A stretch of 64,000 nucleotides of DNA from Bacteroidota bacterium (GTDB taxonomy: Bacteria; Bacteroidota; Bacteroidia; Sphingobacteriales; Sphingobacteriaceae): NCBI GenBank assembly GCA_023450085.1, contig JAEXHI010000034.1, forward strand, positions 72,010 through 136,009, written 5' to 3'. Of the stretch, positions 1 to 9,262 are shown in pieces. Within the stretch, counting starts at the first letter, position 1. Each line of letters begins with the position of its first letter. A model generated the notes under the pieces. The model did no database searches and had not been told where the DNA came from. It worked only from the letters and a program-made list of their open reading frames with translations. The position numbers and the translations under genes were made by a program.

Positions 1-75
1 AGGATCTTTTTAATGTCTCTCATGAGATTCCTCCCCGATATATCGGGGCAGGCTGTTACTCGGAATGACAAACAG
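1..75. repeat. Intergenic palindromic repeat remnant
   Basis: The window starts in non-coding DNA with a 'gagattcctccc' segment, a small perfect hairpin (ccccgatatatcgggg, about 33-48) and then 'cggaatgacaaa'. These words resemble the arms of the larger palindromes at 3747-3844 and 56300-56382, so this looks like a degenerate member of the same interspersed family, cut by the window edge. No gene is visible in 1-282. Confidence 0.4.
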
Positions 76-282
76 GGTGCAGAGTGGCGGGACTGAACTT
101 AAATAGCAGTAATTTGCTTTTCAAATGAAAACCTTTAACTACCTCTCAATGAAATCATCACATCAAACCTTGCCACCCCCATGGTAACATAATTTTCAGG
201 CATTGCTTTGAAAAAACAAGTATTTGCTGTAAGTTTAAAATTTTTTAACAGCTTACCTTTTAATTGTTTTAGCCTTTAATTA

Positions 283-3180
283 ATGTTACGAGTAAATAGT
301 TCAGCACCCAGTCAAATTGTGTATTCTTTATGCAAACACGATTATCTGGGCTATTTAATTGAACCACATATTGTTCAGCTCAACCCACAAGGCGATTTTT
401 CGTTAACCTACCAACGCTTATTTACGCACACGGCGCAAGAGTTTGCCAAACATTTAACTGAGCTAGATTTTAAACTGATTAAAATCCTTGATGAAACCGA
501 ACAGGATTTCATCATCAAAAAATACCACAAAAAAGCCATTAGGCCCTTTGAGTTCTTCAGCAAGTTTTACGACCAAAAGTTTTATGACTCGGTACGTCCT
601 AAAATTGAAAAAAAACTGACCGAAGTACTGGAAATCCTTAAAGCAAAAGGAGGCCTTTACCTGATGGACAAAGACGGTTGGCCTGCCGAGCGAAAAATTG
701 AACTGGCTACCGAAGCCTCCACCATTCTATTCCACTTTAGAAGAAACGAGGTAGAAACCCGCTATTTCCCTACCATTAAATACCAAGGGATGCGCATTGA
801 TTTTATGTTTAAAGATGCGCAGGTCATTTGTAACCAACCCGCTTGGCTACTACTTAATGATGTGCTTTACTTTTTTGAACAGGATTTTGAAGGCAAGAAA
901 TTGACGCCTTTCCTAAATAAGCGTTACATTACCATTCCTAAAGCTACGGAAGAAACCTATTTTGAAAAGTTTGTAGCTCCATTAATTGAAAAATACCACG
1001 TATATGCCGAGGGCTTTGAAATTAAAACCGAAAAGCACGAAGCAAAAGCCACGATTAAGGTCATTTACGTAGAAAACGGTGTTTCGCAAATACAGCTTTA
1101 TTTTAAATATGGCAGCTATTCTTTTGCCATGGGCAACGAGCATAAAGTAACCGTTAGGCTACAAAAGGATGGCGACAACTATACTTTTATCCGCATTAAG
1201 CGAAACATTGATTGGGAAAAACAGCAGTTTGATTTCTTGACAAGTTTGGGCTTGAAAAAAGTGAGTGCACTTTTTCACCATTTAGAATTGCCCAACCTTA
1301 ATGAAAACCATAATGCCTCTTATGCCATCATCAGCTGGGTAAATGAACACATCGACACTTTAAAGGAAAAAGGTTTTGAAATAGAACAGGCCAGCAGTGC
1401 CAAACGATTTGTATTGGGCAGCAACAAGATCGATTTCGAAATTAAGGAAGACAATGACTGGTTTGACATCAATGCCATCGTTTACTTTGGCATCCACCCT
1501 ATTCCTTTTATTTCCTTAAAACAACATATCCTTCATAAAAAAAGGGAGTTTATTTTGCCAGATGGCGATATTGCGATTATCCCTGAAAAGTGGTTTACGC
1601 AATACAGCAGTTTATTTAGTTTGGCCGATGGCAACAAACAGCTTAAACTTAAGAAATTCCACATTGGCTTAATCAACGATTTGGCAGAAGACAGCATTGC
1701 CAATGTAACGCTTGACCGCAAACTGCAAAAGCTGAACGATTTTGAGCAAATCGACGACTTTTCGATGCCAGAAAACTTCAAAGGCGATTTGCGTCACTAC
1801 CAAAAAGCAGGCTACAACTGGTTTAGTTTTTTACGTGAATATAACTTTGGTGGCTGCTTGGCCGACGATATGGGTTTGGGTAAAACCATTCAAACCTTGG
1901 CCATGCTACAGAAAATAAAGGAGGAAGATGTATTGGCCGACAAGCATAGCACGTCGCTCATTATTATGCCTACTTCCTTAATTTACAACTGGCTTAATGA
2001 AGCAAAGAAATTCACACCATCTTTAAAAATATTATCTCATACCGGTACCAATCGAAATAAGGACATTGCCCATTTAGACAAATACGATGTGGTGATTACC
2101 ACTTATGGCGTTACCCGTGTAGATGTAGATTTACTGCAAGGGTTTTATTTCAACTACATCATTTTAGATGAAAGTCAGAACATTAAAAATCCTTCTTCTA
2201 AATCATTTAAAGCAGTTAGGGCCTTAAAATCCAGACATAAATTGGTACTGAGTGGTACACCGATAGAAAACTCGGTGAGTGACCTTTGGACACAACTTAC
2301 CTTCTTGAATCCTGGTTTATTGGGTACACAATCCTTTTTTAACGAGGAATATGTACAAGCCATCGAAAAACGCAAGGACGAGGATAAAGCCAGAAAGCTA
2401 CAAGCCATTATCAAGCCTTTTGTGTTACGTCGTACCAAAGAGCAAGTAGCTGCAGAGTTACCCCCTAAAACCGAGCATATTTTCTATTGCGACATGAGCG
2501 AGGACCAAGCCAGTTATTACGAAAAGACAAAATCGGCTTACCGTAACGACTTGTTAAGCAATATGGACAATGGCACTTATGCCAAAAAGCAGATTCAAAT
2601 TTTACAAGGATTAACGGCATTGCGTCAATTGGCCAATCACCCTGTAATGATTGATGACGCTTACACCTCTGATTCGGGCAAGTTTGAAAATGTAATGCAC
2701 ACTTTGGACAATGTGCTGGTAGGTGGACATAAAGTGCTTATCTTTTCTCAGTTTGTAAAACATCTGGACATCTTTAGGAAGCACCTAGACAAACAGCAAA
2801 TCAACTATAGCTACCTTGATGGCGGCACCAAAAACCGCGGAGAGATTGTAGCCGATTTTCAGCAGAACGAAGACATAAGAGTATTCCTGATTTCTATCAA
2901 AGCGGGTGGCGTAGGTTTAAACCTAACTCAAGCTGATTATGTGTTTATTTTAGACCCTTGGTGGAATCCTGCTATTGAACAGCAAGCTATTGACCGTACC
3001 CATCGTATTGGGCAGGATAAAAAAGTGTTCATTTATAAATTCATTTCTAAAGATACCGTGGAAGAAAAAATATTGGCCCTGCAGCAACGCAAAAAATCAT
3101 TGGCCAGTTCGTTAATCACCACAGAAGAGAGCTTCTTTAAATCGCTAAGCAAAGAAGATATCCAGGAACTTTTGGCCTAG
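283..3180 (+). CDS. SNF2-family DEAD/DEAH-box helicase
   Basis: A 965-residue SWI2/SNF2 ATPase that probably translocates on double-stranded DNA to remodel protein-DNA complexes. The C-terminal half carries the motor: motif I DDMGLGKT at residues 528-535, motif II DESQ at 629-632, motif III SGTPIEN starting at 657, and the motif VI region DRTHRIGQ at 904-911. The N-terminal ~500 residues are an accessory region that I cannot assign; no CxC-type SWIM zinc motif was seen. Bacterial relatives include RapA/HepA-like proteins, but this one is not clearly RapA. The ATG at 283 is the first in frame. Two small paralogous genes follow within 60 bases and may be co-transcribed. Confidence 0.93.
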   Translation: MLRVNSSAPSQIVYSLCKHDYLGYLIEPHIVQLNPQGDFSLTYQRLFTHTAQEFAKHLTELDFKLIKILDETEQDFIIKKYHKKAIRPFEFFSKFYDQKFYDSVRPKIEKKLTEVLEILKAKGGLYLMDKDGWPAERKIELATEASTILFHFRRNEVETRYFPTIKYQGMRIDFMFKDAQVICNQPAWLLLNDVLYFFEQDFEGKKLTPFLNKRYITIPKATEETYFEKFVAPLIEKYHVYAEGFEIKTEKHEAKATIKVIYVENGVSQIQLYFKYGSYSFAMGNEHKVTVRLQKDGDNYTFIRIKRNIDWEKQQFDFLTSLGLKKVSALFHHLELPNLNENHNASYAIISWVNEHIDTLKEKGFEIEQASSAKRFVLGSNKIDFEIKEDNDWFDINAIVYFGIHPIPFISLKQHILHKKREFILPDGDIAIIPEKWFTQYSSLFSLADGNKQLKLKKFHIGLINDLAEDSIANVTLDRKLQKLNDFEQIDDFSMPENFKGDLRHYQKAGYNWFSFLREYNFGGCLADDMGLGKTIQTLAMLQKIKEEDVLADKHSTSLIIMPTSLIYNWLNEAKKFTPSLKILSHTGTNRNKDIAHLDKYDVVITTYGVTRVDVDLLQGFYFNYIILDESQNIKNPSSKSFKAVRALKSRHKLVLSGTPIENSVSDLWTQLTFLNPGLLGTQSFFNEEYVQAIEKRKDEDKARKLQAIIKPFVLRRTKEQVAAELPPKTEHIFYCDMSEDQASYYEKTKSAYRNDLLSNMDNGTYAKKQIQILQGLTALRQLANHPVMIDDAYTSDSGKFENVMHTLDNVLVGGHKVLIFSQFVKHLDIFRKHLDKQQINYSYLDGGTKNRGEIVADFQQNEDIRVFLISIKAGGVGLNLTQADYVFILDPWWNPAIEQQAIDRTHRIGQDKKVFIYKFISKDTVEEKILALQQRKKSLASSLITTEESFFKSLSKEDIQELLA

Positions 3181-3238
3181 TAGTAGCGCTTAACTTATTT
3201 GTTATTTTTACCTTTGATTTTAAACTTTTTATTTAAAA

Positions 3239-3502
3239 ATGCAGCCTTTCGATTTAACATTCAACAATACTGATTACGCCGTTTTTCCAGAAGGGGATGA
3301 AACCTATACCATCTACAAAGACGGGAAGGAATATCTTCAAATTCAAAAGGATGATGGCGAACAATGGATCAAATTCGATAAAGAAACAGGTACTCCTGTA
3401 TTTGAAACCGATGAAGAGGTAAATGCTTTGGGCAAGCTTATTACAAGCTACAAAGAGAACCCCGAAGAGGAAGAAGATGAAGATAATGAAGAGGAGTATT
3501 AA
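3239..3502 (+). CDS. Small acidic hypothetical protein, tandem paralogue A
   Basis: An 87-residue soluble protein of unknown function. It shares a clear pattern with the next gene: F-x-L, then TYTIYKDGKEYLQI, a Trp-Ile/Met region and a D-x-x-T-x-x-P-V segment. Its tail is very acidic (Glu/Asp from about residue 77). The stop codon overlaps the start of the next gene by one base (TAATG), which implies translational coupling. It follows the SNF2 helicase by 58 bases, so it may belong to the same transcript. I recognise no named family; the function is open. Confidence 0.75.
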   Translation: MQPFDLTFNNTDYAVFPEGDETYTIYKDGKEYLQIQKDDGEQWIKFDKETGTPVFETDEEVNALGKLITSYKENPEEEEDEDNEEEY

Positions 3503-3732
3503 TGACGGAAGAATCATTTCATTTTAAACTCCGTGGTGCCATTTACGAGGTAATTCCAGAAGAAGAAAACACCTACACCATTTTCAAGATGGGTGCCGAG
3601 TATTTACAGATTTTGAAGAACAGCAACCATAAATGGATGCGCATTGACTACAAAACAGACCTTCCCGTAGTAGAGGAAAACGACGAAGTAGAAGATATTG
3701 GCGCGGTGATAGATAGACATTTTTTGAAGTAA
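3502..3732 (+). CDS. Small hypothetical protein, tandem paralogue B
   Basis: A 76-residue protein homologous to the gene just upstream. Both share the core TYTI(F/Y)K-x-G-x-EYLQI-x-K followed by W-(M/I)-x-x-D. It lacks the acidic tail of its partner. The start codon overlaps the upstream stop by one base, so the two are probably made together. The pair most likely arose by tandem duplication. No signal peptide or membrane segment is seen, and no function can be given. Confidence 0.75.
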   Translation: MTEESFHFKLRGAIYEVIPEEENTYTIFKMGAEYLQILKNSNHKWMRIDYKTDLPVVEENDEVEDIGAVIDRHFLK

Positions 3733-3746
3733 TAGTAGCTAACACC

Positions 3747-3844
3747 CGTCATTTCGAGCGTAGCCGAGAAATCTTTGAAGTTTGCTAACCATCATAGTTT
3801 TTCATTTGCATATCCAAAGATTTCTCCACAAGGTCGAAATGACG
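3747..3844. repeat. Long imperfect palindrome (REP-like), copy A
   Basis: Left arm 3747-3777 (cgtcatttcga...gagaaatctttg) pairs with right arm 3815-3844 over about 23 positions, with a mismatched centre in each arm. The 3769-3846 part recurs almost exactly at 4269-4343, on the other side of the GIY-YIG gene. It is not coding. Related palindromes occur at 56300-56382 and, more degenerate, at 1-75 and 35384-35462. Confidence 0.8.
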
Positions 3845-3863
3845 AAATAATCGCCGCCATCCA

Positions 3864-4163
3864 CTACCATTCCAATATCTCAGGGACTAAATCCTTCCAT
3901 TCCTTATTTACTTGATTAATCAATACTTCCTTTTTAGATCTATTCCATCTTTTTAACTGTTTCTCTCTAGCGATAGCCTCTTCAATAGTCATAAACACTT
4001 CGTAATAGATACAAAAAGTCAAACCATACTTCGCCGTAAATGATTTAGGATAGGCTTTAGTCTGGTGTTGATATACTCTATTTTGTAAATCAGAAGTAAC
4101 ACCAATATACAAGGTGCTCCTTTGATAATTTGTCATGATATAGATGTAACCACCTCTTACCAT
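3864..4163 (-). CDS. GIY-YIG nuclease family protein
   Basis: A 99-residue stand-alone GIY-YIG domain of the short, URI/UPF0213-like type. The GIY half is seen as GGYIYIMTN (residues 4-12) and the YIG half as LYIGVTSDLQNR (18-29), with the expected arginine at 29. An EEAIAREKQLKRW segment near residues 61-74 holds the conserved glutamate and basic helix. These proteins are predicted metal-dependent DNA nucleases; the cellular role of this subgroup is not settled. The gene lies alone on the minus strand between two copies of one palindromic repeat, which is unusual and discussed in the findings. Confidence 0.88.
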   Translation of the reverse strand: MVRGGYIYIMTNYQRSTLYIGVTSDLQNRVYQHQTKAYPKSFTAKYGLTFCIYYEVFMTIEEAIAREKQLKRWNRSKKEVLINQVNKEWKDLVPEILEW

Positions 4164-4229
4164 CGCTCTTTTTGCATTAAAAGGGTGTCTTTATTCTTTC
4201 CATTTTTACGATTTGCATTACCTAACCTA

Positions 4230-4343
4230 TCATTTCAACCTTATGAAGAATTGAAAATCAACGCAGTTAAATCTTTGAACTTTGCTAACCATCATTTTTC
4301 ATTTGCATATCCAAAAATTTCTCCACAAGGTCGAAATGACGAA
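4230..4343. repeat. Long imperfect palindrome (REP-like), copy B
   Basis: Second copy of the repeat that also lies on the other side of the GIY-YIG gene. 4269-4343 matches 3769-3846 with only a few differences and a 3-base indel. The left arm is degraded (tcatttcaacc at 4230-4240, then about 30 unrelated bases). The right arm ends in caaggtcgaaatgacg. With copy A it forms direct repeats around the nuclease gene. Confidence 0.75.
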
Positions 4344-4367
4344 GCAACTGCTTTTATGACGAAAAGC

Positions 4368-5906
4368 CTACCCTGCCCAACTGTCCCTATCCAAGCTCCG
4401 ATAATGGATGGCTTCGGCTAAATGTTCTATCTCGATCTTCTCACTGTCGGCCAAATCAGCGATGGTACGGGCCACCTTTAAAATGCGATCATAGGCTCTG
4501 GCCGACAAACCTAATTTTTCCATGGCCTGTTTAATCAAAGAACGTCCCTGTTCGTCTATTTGACAAATTTGCCTCACCATGTTTGCACTCATCTGTGCAT
4601 TGGCATGAACTTCTTCCATCGCTACAAACCTAGCATCTTGAATAGCTCTTGCCCTCATTACACGTTCCCTAATCAAGCCACTTTTTTCCGCTAACCTAGA
4701 AGACGAAAGCTCCGAAAAATTCACAGGAGTAACCTCCACATGCAAATCAATTCGATCCAACAAAGGCCCCGATATTTTACTTAAATACTTTTGCACTACT
4801 CCTGGGCCGCATGCACAATCCTTATCTGGATGATTATAAAAGCCACAGGGACACGGATTCATAGAAGCCACCAACATAAAGCTAGCCGGGTATTCTACCG
4901 AAAACTTGGCCCTTGAAATACTCACCTTCCGATCTTCCAAAGGTTGTCGCATCACTTCTAAAACCGTTCTTTTAAACTCAGGCAATTCATCTAAAAAAAG
5001 CACTCCATTATGTGCTAAGGAGATTTCTCCTGGTTGCGGATTAATTCCTCCGCCAACCAAAGCCACGTCTGAAATGGTATGATGAGGCGAACGAAAAGGC
5101 CTTTCGGTCATTAAGGCATTATTGCTTAACAAGCGACCAGCTACCGAATAAATTTTAGTACTTTCTAATGCTTCGTTTAAGTTTAATGGAGGCAATATGG
5201 TAGGTAAACGCTTAGCCAACATGGTTTTTCCAGCTCCTGGAGGACCAATCAAAATCACATTATGGCCGCCAGCCGCGGCAATCTCCAATGCCCTTTTGAT
5301 ATTTTCCTGTCCTTTTACGTCAGCAAAATCTTGTTCATAGCTATTGATCTGCTTAAAAAATTCTTTTCTGGTGTCGATGGATACTGGTTGCGGCTTTTCT
5401 CTCCCATTGAAGAAATTAATTACCGACAATAGATTTTCCATTCCATAAACCTCTACGTCATTCACAATGGCTGCTTCATTGGCATTTGCTGCCGGCAATA
5501 TCAATCCTTTAAAGCCTTCTTTTCGGGCCTGTATAGCAATAGGCAGCGCACCTTTAATACTTTGTACGCCGCCATCCAAAGATAGCTCACCCATAATCAC
5601 ATATTGTTCCAATAAAGTAGCATCAAGTTGCTTAGAAGCGGCCAAAATTCCGATAGCGATAGGTAGATCATAAGCAGAACCTTCTTTCCTAATATCAGCT
5701 GGAGCTAAATTAACAAGTATTTTTTGACGCGGCATATGATAGCCCGCAGTGCGGATGGCACTTTCTACCCTAAAAAGACTTTCTTTTACGGCGTTGTCGG
5801 GCAAGCCTACCATAAAATATTTATTGCCAGGACCAATATTTACTTCAATAGTAATGGTAATGGCATCTACGCCGTAAACGGCGCTTCCATAGGTTTTTAT
5901 AAGCAT
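4368..5906 (-). CDS. comM: YifB/ComM family Mg-chelatase-like AAA+ ATPase
   Basis: A 512-residue protein of the YifB/ComM family. ComM is a hexameric helicase that promotes branch migration during natural transformation in gamma-proteobacteria; a similar recombination role is inferred here. The N-terminal Lon-protease-like domain (about 1-170) is followed by the AAA+ module with Walker A GPPGAGKT (221-228) and Walker B GVLFLDELPEF (301-311). A cysteine-rich stretch (NPCPCGFYNHPDKDCACGPG) and the C-terminal Mg-chelatase-type lid domain follow. The length is normal. The gene stands alone, downstream of the pfkA terminator on the same strand. Confidence 0.93.
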   Translation of the reverse strand: MLIKTYGSAVYGVDAITITIEVNIGPGNKYFMVGLPDNAVKESLFRVESAIRTAGYHMPRQKILVNLAPADIRKEGSAYDLPIAIGILAASKQLDATLLEQYVIMGELSLDGGVQSIKGALPIAIQARKEGFKGLILPAANANEAAIVNDVEVYGMENLLSVINFFNGREKPQPVSIDTRKEFFKQINSYEQDFADVKGQENIKRALEIAAAGGHNVILIGPPGAGKTMLAKRLPTILPPLNLNEALESTKIYSVAGRLLSNNALMTERPFRSPHHTISDVALVGGGINPQPGEISLAHNGVLFLDELPEFKRTVLEVMRQPLEDRKVSISRAKFSVEYPASFMLVASMNPCPCGFYNHPDKDCACGPGVVQKYLSKISGPLLDRIDLHVEVTPVNFSELSSSRLAEKSGLIRERVMRARAIQDARFVAMEEVHANAQMSANMVRQICQIDEQGRSLIKQAMEKLGLSARAYDRILKVARTIADLADSEKIEIEHLAEAIHYRSLDRDSWAG

Positions 5907-5990
5907 AGACAGATGTTTTTCGACAGTAAGTTATGAAACCAAGCCCACTTTCGCAAACATCTAGATCTTAGCAGGTTAACAACAACAAAC

Positions 5991-6014
5991 AAAAAAGCCC
6001 CGCATGTGCGGGGC
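5991..6014 (-). terminator. Rho-independent terminator of pfkA
   Basis: A perfect hairpin (gccccgcatgtgcggggc, 5997-6014) lies just after the pfkA stop on the minus strand. It is followed on that strand by a run of six T (complement of 5991-5996). It separates pfkA from comM. Confidence 0.9.
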
Positions 6015-6039
6015 CTTAAAACATTTTGCTCTCAAAAAA

Positions 6040-7023
6040 CTATAGAGATAAAATCTCTGCCAAACGTAACCAACCTGGTGTAATTTGGGCAGCATCAATA
6101 TGTTTAATGGCTTTAGCAAATGGCGTGAACACAATTTCTTTATTGATTTGTCCTACCATTACCTTCGATTTTCCTTCTAGTAAACCTTCTACCGCAGCCA
6201 CACCTAAACGGCTAGCTAATACCCTGTCCATGCAGCTAGGCTTACCACCACGTTGGATATGGCCCAATACTGAAACACGGATATCATGATGAGGGAATTT
6301 TTTCTTCAAGGTTTCTCCAACGTTGTAAGCACCTCCAGCTTCATCACCTTCAGCTACTACAATAATTTTTGAGGCCTTATCCTTACGACCATGTTCTATA
6401 CGATAAACCAAATCAGAAATTGCTGTTTTGGCTTCTGGGATTAAGATCGCTTCAGCACCTACACCAATTCCACTTCTTAGTGCAATCAGCCCAGAATCAC
6501 GCCCCATTACCTCAACAATAAACAATCGATCATGTGATTCTGCAGTATCTCTAATTTTATCTACGGCATTAACTACCGTATTAATTGCGGTATCGTAACC
6601 AATAGTTAAATCAGTGCCTTCTAAATCATTGTCAATGGTTCCTGGTAAGCCAATGATAGGCAAATCAAATTCCTGTGAGAAAATATCTGCACCTGTAAAA
6701 GTACCGTCACCACCAATCACCACCAAAGAATCAATGCCATTATCAATTAAGTTTTGATAAGCCTTTGCTCTCCCCTCGGCTGTTCTAAAATCATCACAAC
6801 GAGCAGTCTTTAAAATAGTACCTCCACGTTGTATGATATTGGCTACCGATTTACCATCCATTGGCATAAAATCGGCATTGATTAAACCATCATAGCCTCT
6901 TAAAATACCGGTCACTTTTAATTTGTAATATAAACTACCTCTAACTACGGCTCTAATTGCGGCATTCATTCCGGGAGCATCGCCACCAGAAGTCAGCACG
7001 CCTATATTTTGTATCTTACTCAT
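6040..7023 (-). CDS. pfkA: ATP-dependent 6-phosphofructokinase
   Basis: Phosphorylates fructose 6-phosphate to fructose 1,6-bisphosphate, the committed step of glycolysis. The 327 residues match bacterial PfkA in length. Visible motifs are the N-terminal TSGGDAPGMNAAIR (11-24), the nucleotide site GGDGTFTGA (104-112) with Gly after GGD, which points to ATP rather than pyrophosphate, and the catalytic GTIDNDLEGTD (128-138). The MGRDSG effector/substrate motif follows. The start codon overlaps the end of the upstream dsbD-like gene by 4 bases, so the two are co-transcribed. A strong terminator follows. Confidence 0.96.
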   Translation of the reverse strand: MSKIQNIGVLTSGGDAPGMNAAIRAVVRGSLYYKLKVTGILRGYDGLINADFMPMDGKSVANIIQRGGTILKTARCDDFRTAEGRAKAYQNLIDNGIDSLVVIGGDGTFTGADIFSQEFDLPIIGLPGTIDNDLEGTDLTIGYDTAINTVVNAVDKIRDTAESHDRLFIVEVMGRDSGLIALRSGIGVGAEAILIPEAKTAISDLVYRIEHGRKDKASKIIVVAEGDEAGGAYNVGETLKKKFPHHDIRVSVLGHIQRGGKPSCMDRVLASRLGVAAVEGLLEGKSKVMVGQINKEIVFTPFAKAIKHIDAAQITPGWLRLAEILSL

Positions 7024-8729
7024 TTGGCTAAGTTAAACTTATCTACTCCACTTTGCAAGAAAGCAGCGTATTCCTTTGCATTAAAAATAGCACCTTGTGC
7101 CGGCACTAATGGGTTTAATTGATGATCCACAAGCACATAATAAGGTTGAGAATTAGCCCCATATTTAGTTGCTTGAAAATCTTGGTTCCACCTGCCTAAA
7201 TTATCCGTATCACCTTTCAGGTATTTTGAATAGTGTACTTTATCTGCAGGCATTTTCACTTTTCTTTCATCCACGTAAAGTTGGATCAAAACATATTTTT
7301 CACGGATGATATTTCCCACCGTTGGGTTTACCCAAACGTCATCTTCCATTTTTCTACAGTTCACACAGGTCCATCCTGTAAAGTCAAGCATAATTGGCTT
7401 ACCTACCTTTTTAGCATATTCTACACCTTCATCCAAATCAAAAAACACGTTGAAACCATGAGGCGCTGGGAGTACTTCTCCATATTTAACCTTGCTAGGG
7501 AAATCTGACGACACTGCTGGTCGCTGTTCATTATTGCCAAGGATAAAATCCTGGGTATGCATTGGGGGAGCCAAACCACTTAATACTTTTAAAGGCGCAC
7601 CCCATAGTCCAGGAACCATATAAACAGCGAATGCAATAGATACAATGGCTAGTACTAATCTAGGGACACTGATATATTCTAGTTTACTATCATGAGAAAA
7701 CCTGAGTTTACCGAGTAGATAGAAGCCCATCATGGCAAATATCACGATCCACAACACTAAGAATATTTCTCTGTCAAACCACTCCCAGTGCCAAACTAAA
7801 TCTGCAGACGATAAAAACTTAAGTGCTAAAGCTAATTCCAAGAAGCCTAAGCAAACTTTCACGCTGTTTAACCAACCACCTGATTTTGGCATACTATTTA
7901 AAAAGCCAGGGAAAATTGCTGACAGTGTAAATGGTAGTGCCAGTGCTAAAGCGAAACCAAACATACCAATTGCTGGCGCTAAAATTTCACCTTTAGAACT
8001 TGCTTGTACCAACAATGTACCGATAATAGGCCCAGTACATGAAAAAGACACTAATGCCAAAGAAGCAGCCATGAAGAAAATACCACCCAATCCTCTACTA
8101 TTGTCCGCCTTTTGGTCTATTTTATTAACAAAAGAGCTTGGAAGAGTAATTTCAAAAGCTCCGAAAAACGACATCGCAAAAACGACCAGCAGCAAGAAGA
8201 AAAGGATATTAAAAATGCCACTGCTACTTAACTCGTTTAGTTTCGAAGAACCGAATAAAATGGTAATCAATAAACCTACGGCTACATAAATTAAAATGAT
8301 CGACAGGCCATAAATAATGGCTTGGGCAATCCCTTTTTGTTTGCTACCAGCTCTTTTGGTAAAATAACTCACCGTTAGTGGCACCATTGGAAAAATACAC
8401 GGCATTAAAAATGCCAAAAAACCGCCAAAAAGACCTTCAATAAATGTTTGCCAAAGCGTTTTCTCTTTGTTCTGAGAAGAAACTGGTGCTGCCTCAGTCG
8501 CTTTCTTAGTTGTATCCGCTACAGCAGTAGTCATTGCAGCCGAAGAATCTGGCTTAATGTTATTAGCAATACTATCTTCTTTTGAGCCAATAGTAGTAAA
8601 TTCTAGATCACCAATGTCTGCACTTGTGGCTGTGGTATCCTCCTGGGCTTGCAGGGCGTAGCCATCTGTGGTATAGAGGACGGCAAAAAGCGCTATAAAA
8701 AGCACCAATAATAAGTTAATTTTTTTCAT
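7020..8729 (-). CDS. Thiol:disulfide interchange protein, DsbD beta-gamma type
   Basis: A 569-residue inner-membrane protein that should carry electrons from cytoplasmic thioredoxin to the periplasm. After a signal/anchor (1-~29) and a polar linker comes the cytochrome-c-biogenesis-type transmembrane domain (about 95-385, roughly eight helices, with LMPCIFPMVPLTV as the DsbD hallmark). A C-terminal thioredoxin fold has CVNC at 455-458. The N-terminal DsbD-alpha domain of E. coli DsbD is missing; two separate proteins with that fold lie just upstream. This split layout suggests a three-piece DsbD. The 4-base overlap with pfkA is unrelated in function. Confidence 0.9.
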   Translation of the reverse strand: MKKINLLLVLFIALFAVLYTTDGYALQAQEDTTATSADIGDLEFTTIGSKEDSIANNIKPDSSAAMTTAVADTTKKATEAAPVSSQNKEKTLWQTFIEGLFGGFLAFLMPCIFPMVPLTVSYFTKRAGSKQKGIAQAIIYGLSIILIYVAVGLLITILFGSSKLNELSSSGIFNILFFLLLVVFAMSFFGAFEITLPSSFVNKIDQKADNSRGLGGIFFMAASLALVSFSCTGPIIGTLLVQASSKGEILAPAIGMFGFALALALPFTLSAIFPGFLNSMPKSGGWLNSVKVCLGFLELALALKFLSSADLVWHWEWFDREIFLVLWIVIFAMMGFYLLGKLRFSHDSKLEYISVPRLVLAIVSIAFAVYMVPGLWGAPLKVLSGLAPPMHTQDFILGNNEQRPAVSSDFPSKVKYGEVLPAPHGFNVFFDLDEGVEYAKKVGKPIMLDFTGWTCVNCRKMEDDVWVNPTVGNIIREKYVLIQLYVDERKVKMPADKVHYSKYLKGDTDNLGRWNQDFQATKYGANSQPYYVLVDHQLNPLVPAQGAIFNAKEYAAFLQSGVDKFNLAK

Positions 8730-8804
8730 TTGTGTGTTTGTGTTGTGAGCGTGAAGTTAGCGATATTTTTCTATTTATCACCTCAACGCATAGACTATAA
8801 GCAC

Positions 8805-9248
8805 CTAACGGGAAACGGAAATCTGAAAAGAAACCTCCTTCGCTGGGAGACAACTTTTGTCGTTGCAGGCCATAAACTCCAAAACTCCGTTAACGGCTGC
8901 TTTTGGCTTAAGCAATTTTATTTTTTGTGTAAATACAACTTCCTTTTCAAAAAAGTAAAGATTCTTTTTAAAGTTCTTATCGTACTTGGCTACAGATTTA
9001 GGTTCTTTAACTTTACCAATTAAAGCAAATGATGGAGATGGCTTAAAACGAAAACTAGTGCTCATTGGTGGTTCATTAAATTGCATTGCATAAACATGCC
9101 ACCCAGGAGCAATGCTGGCTTTAATATATAATTCGGCTTCGTTGTTTTTGAGCTTTTTTGACAGATAAGACCATTTAACTGGTTCAAGCAACTGCGCATG
9201 AGCAAAAAAGCTGCTTAATAAAAGAAAAAGGAACAATCGTGTTTTCAT
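8805..9248 (-). CDS. DsbD N-terminal-domain-like periplasmic protein (1)
   Basis: A 147-residue secreted protein with signal peptide MKTRLFLFLLLSSFFAHAQ. It aligns along its length with the neighbouring 149-residue protein: PV-W-x-Y-x-x-K-K, EL/VLYIKA, W-H-x-Y, and a C-terminal Cys pair C128-NDKS-C133. This is the pattern of the DsbD alpha domain, whose cysteine pair passes electrons to periplasmic substrates. I chose the ATG at 9248; an upstream in-frame start at 9278 would lie inside a hairpin and spoil the signal peptide. It sits 75 bases before the DsbD membrane gene, which lacks this domain. Confidence 0.82.
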   Translation of the reverse strand: MKTRLFLFLLLSSFFAHAQLLEPVKWSYLSKKLKNNEAELYIKASIAPGWHVYAMQFNEPPMSTSFRFKPSPSFALIGKVKEPKSVAKYDKNFKKNLYFFEKEVVFTQKIKLLKPKAAVNGVLEFMACNDKSCLPAKEVSFQISVSR

Positions 9249-9262
9249 GATAAGCACTAGAT

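Noticed and set aside
4122..4421. 99-residue plus-strand ORF
   Set aside because: It runs through the end of the nuclease gene, the palindromic repeat and the end of comM; its product is chance translation of the repeat.
7732..8289. 185-residue plus-strand ORF
   Set aside because: It lies fully inside the dsbD-like gene on the other strand; its product is a shadow rich in Lys, Asn and Pro without any motif.
8730..9023. 97-residue plus-strand ORF
   Set aside because: Antisense to the DsbD-alpha-like gene; low-complexity Phe-rich product.
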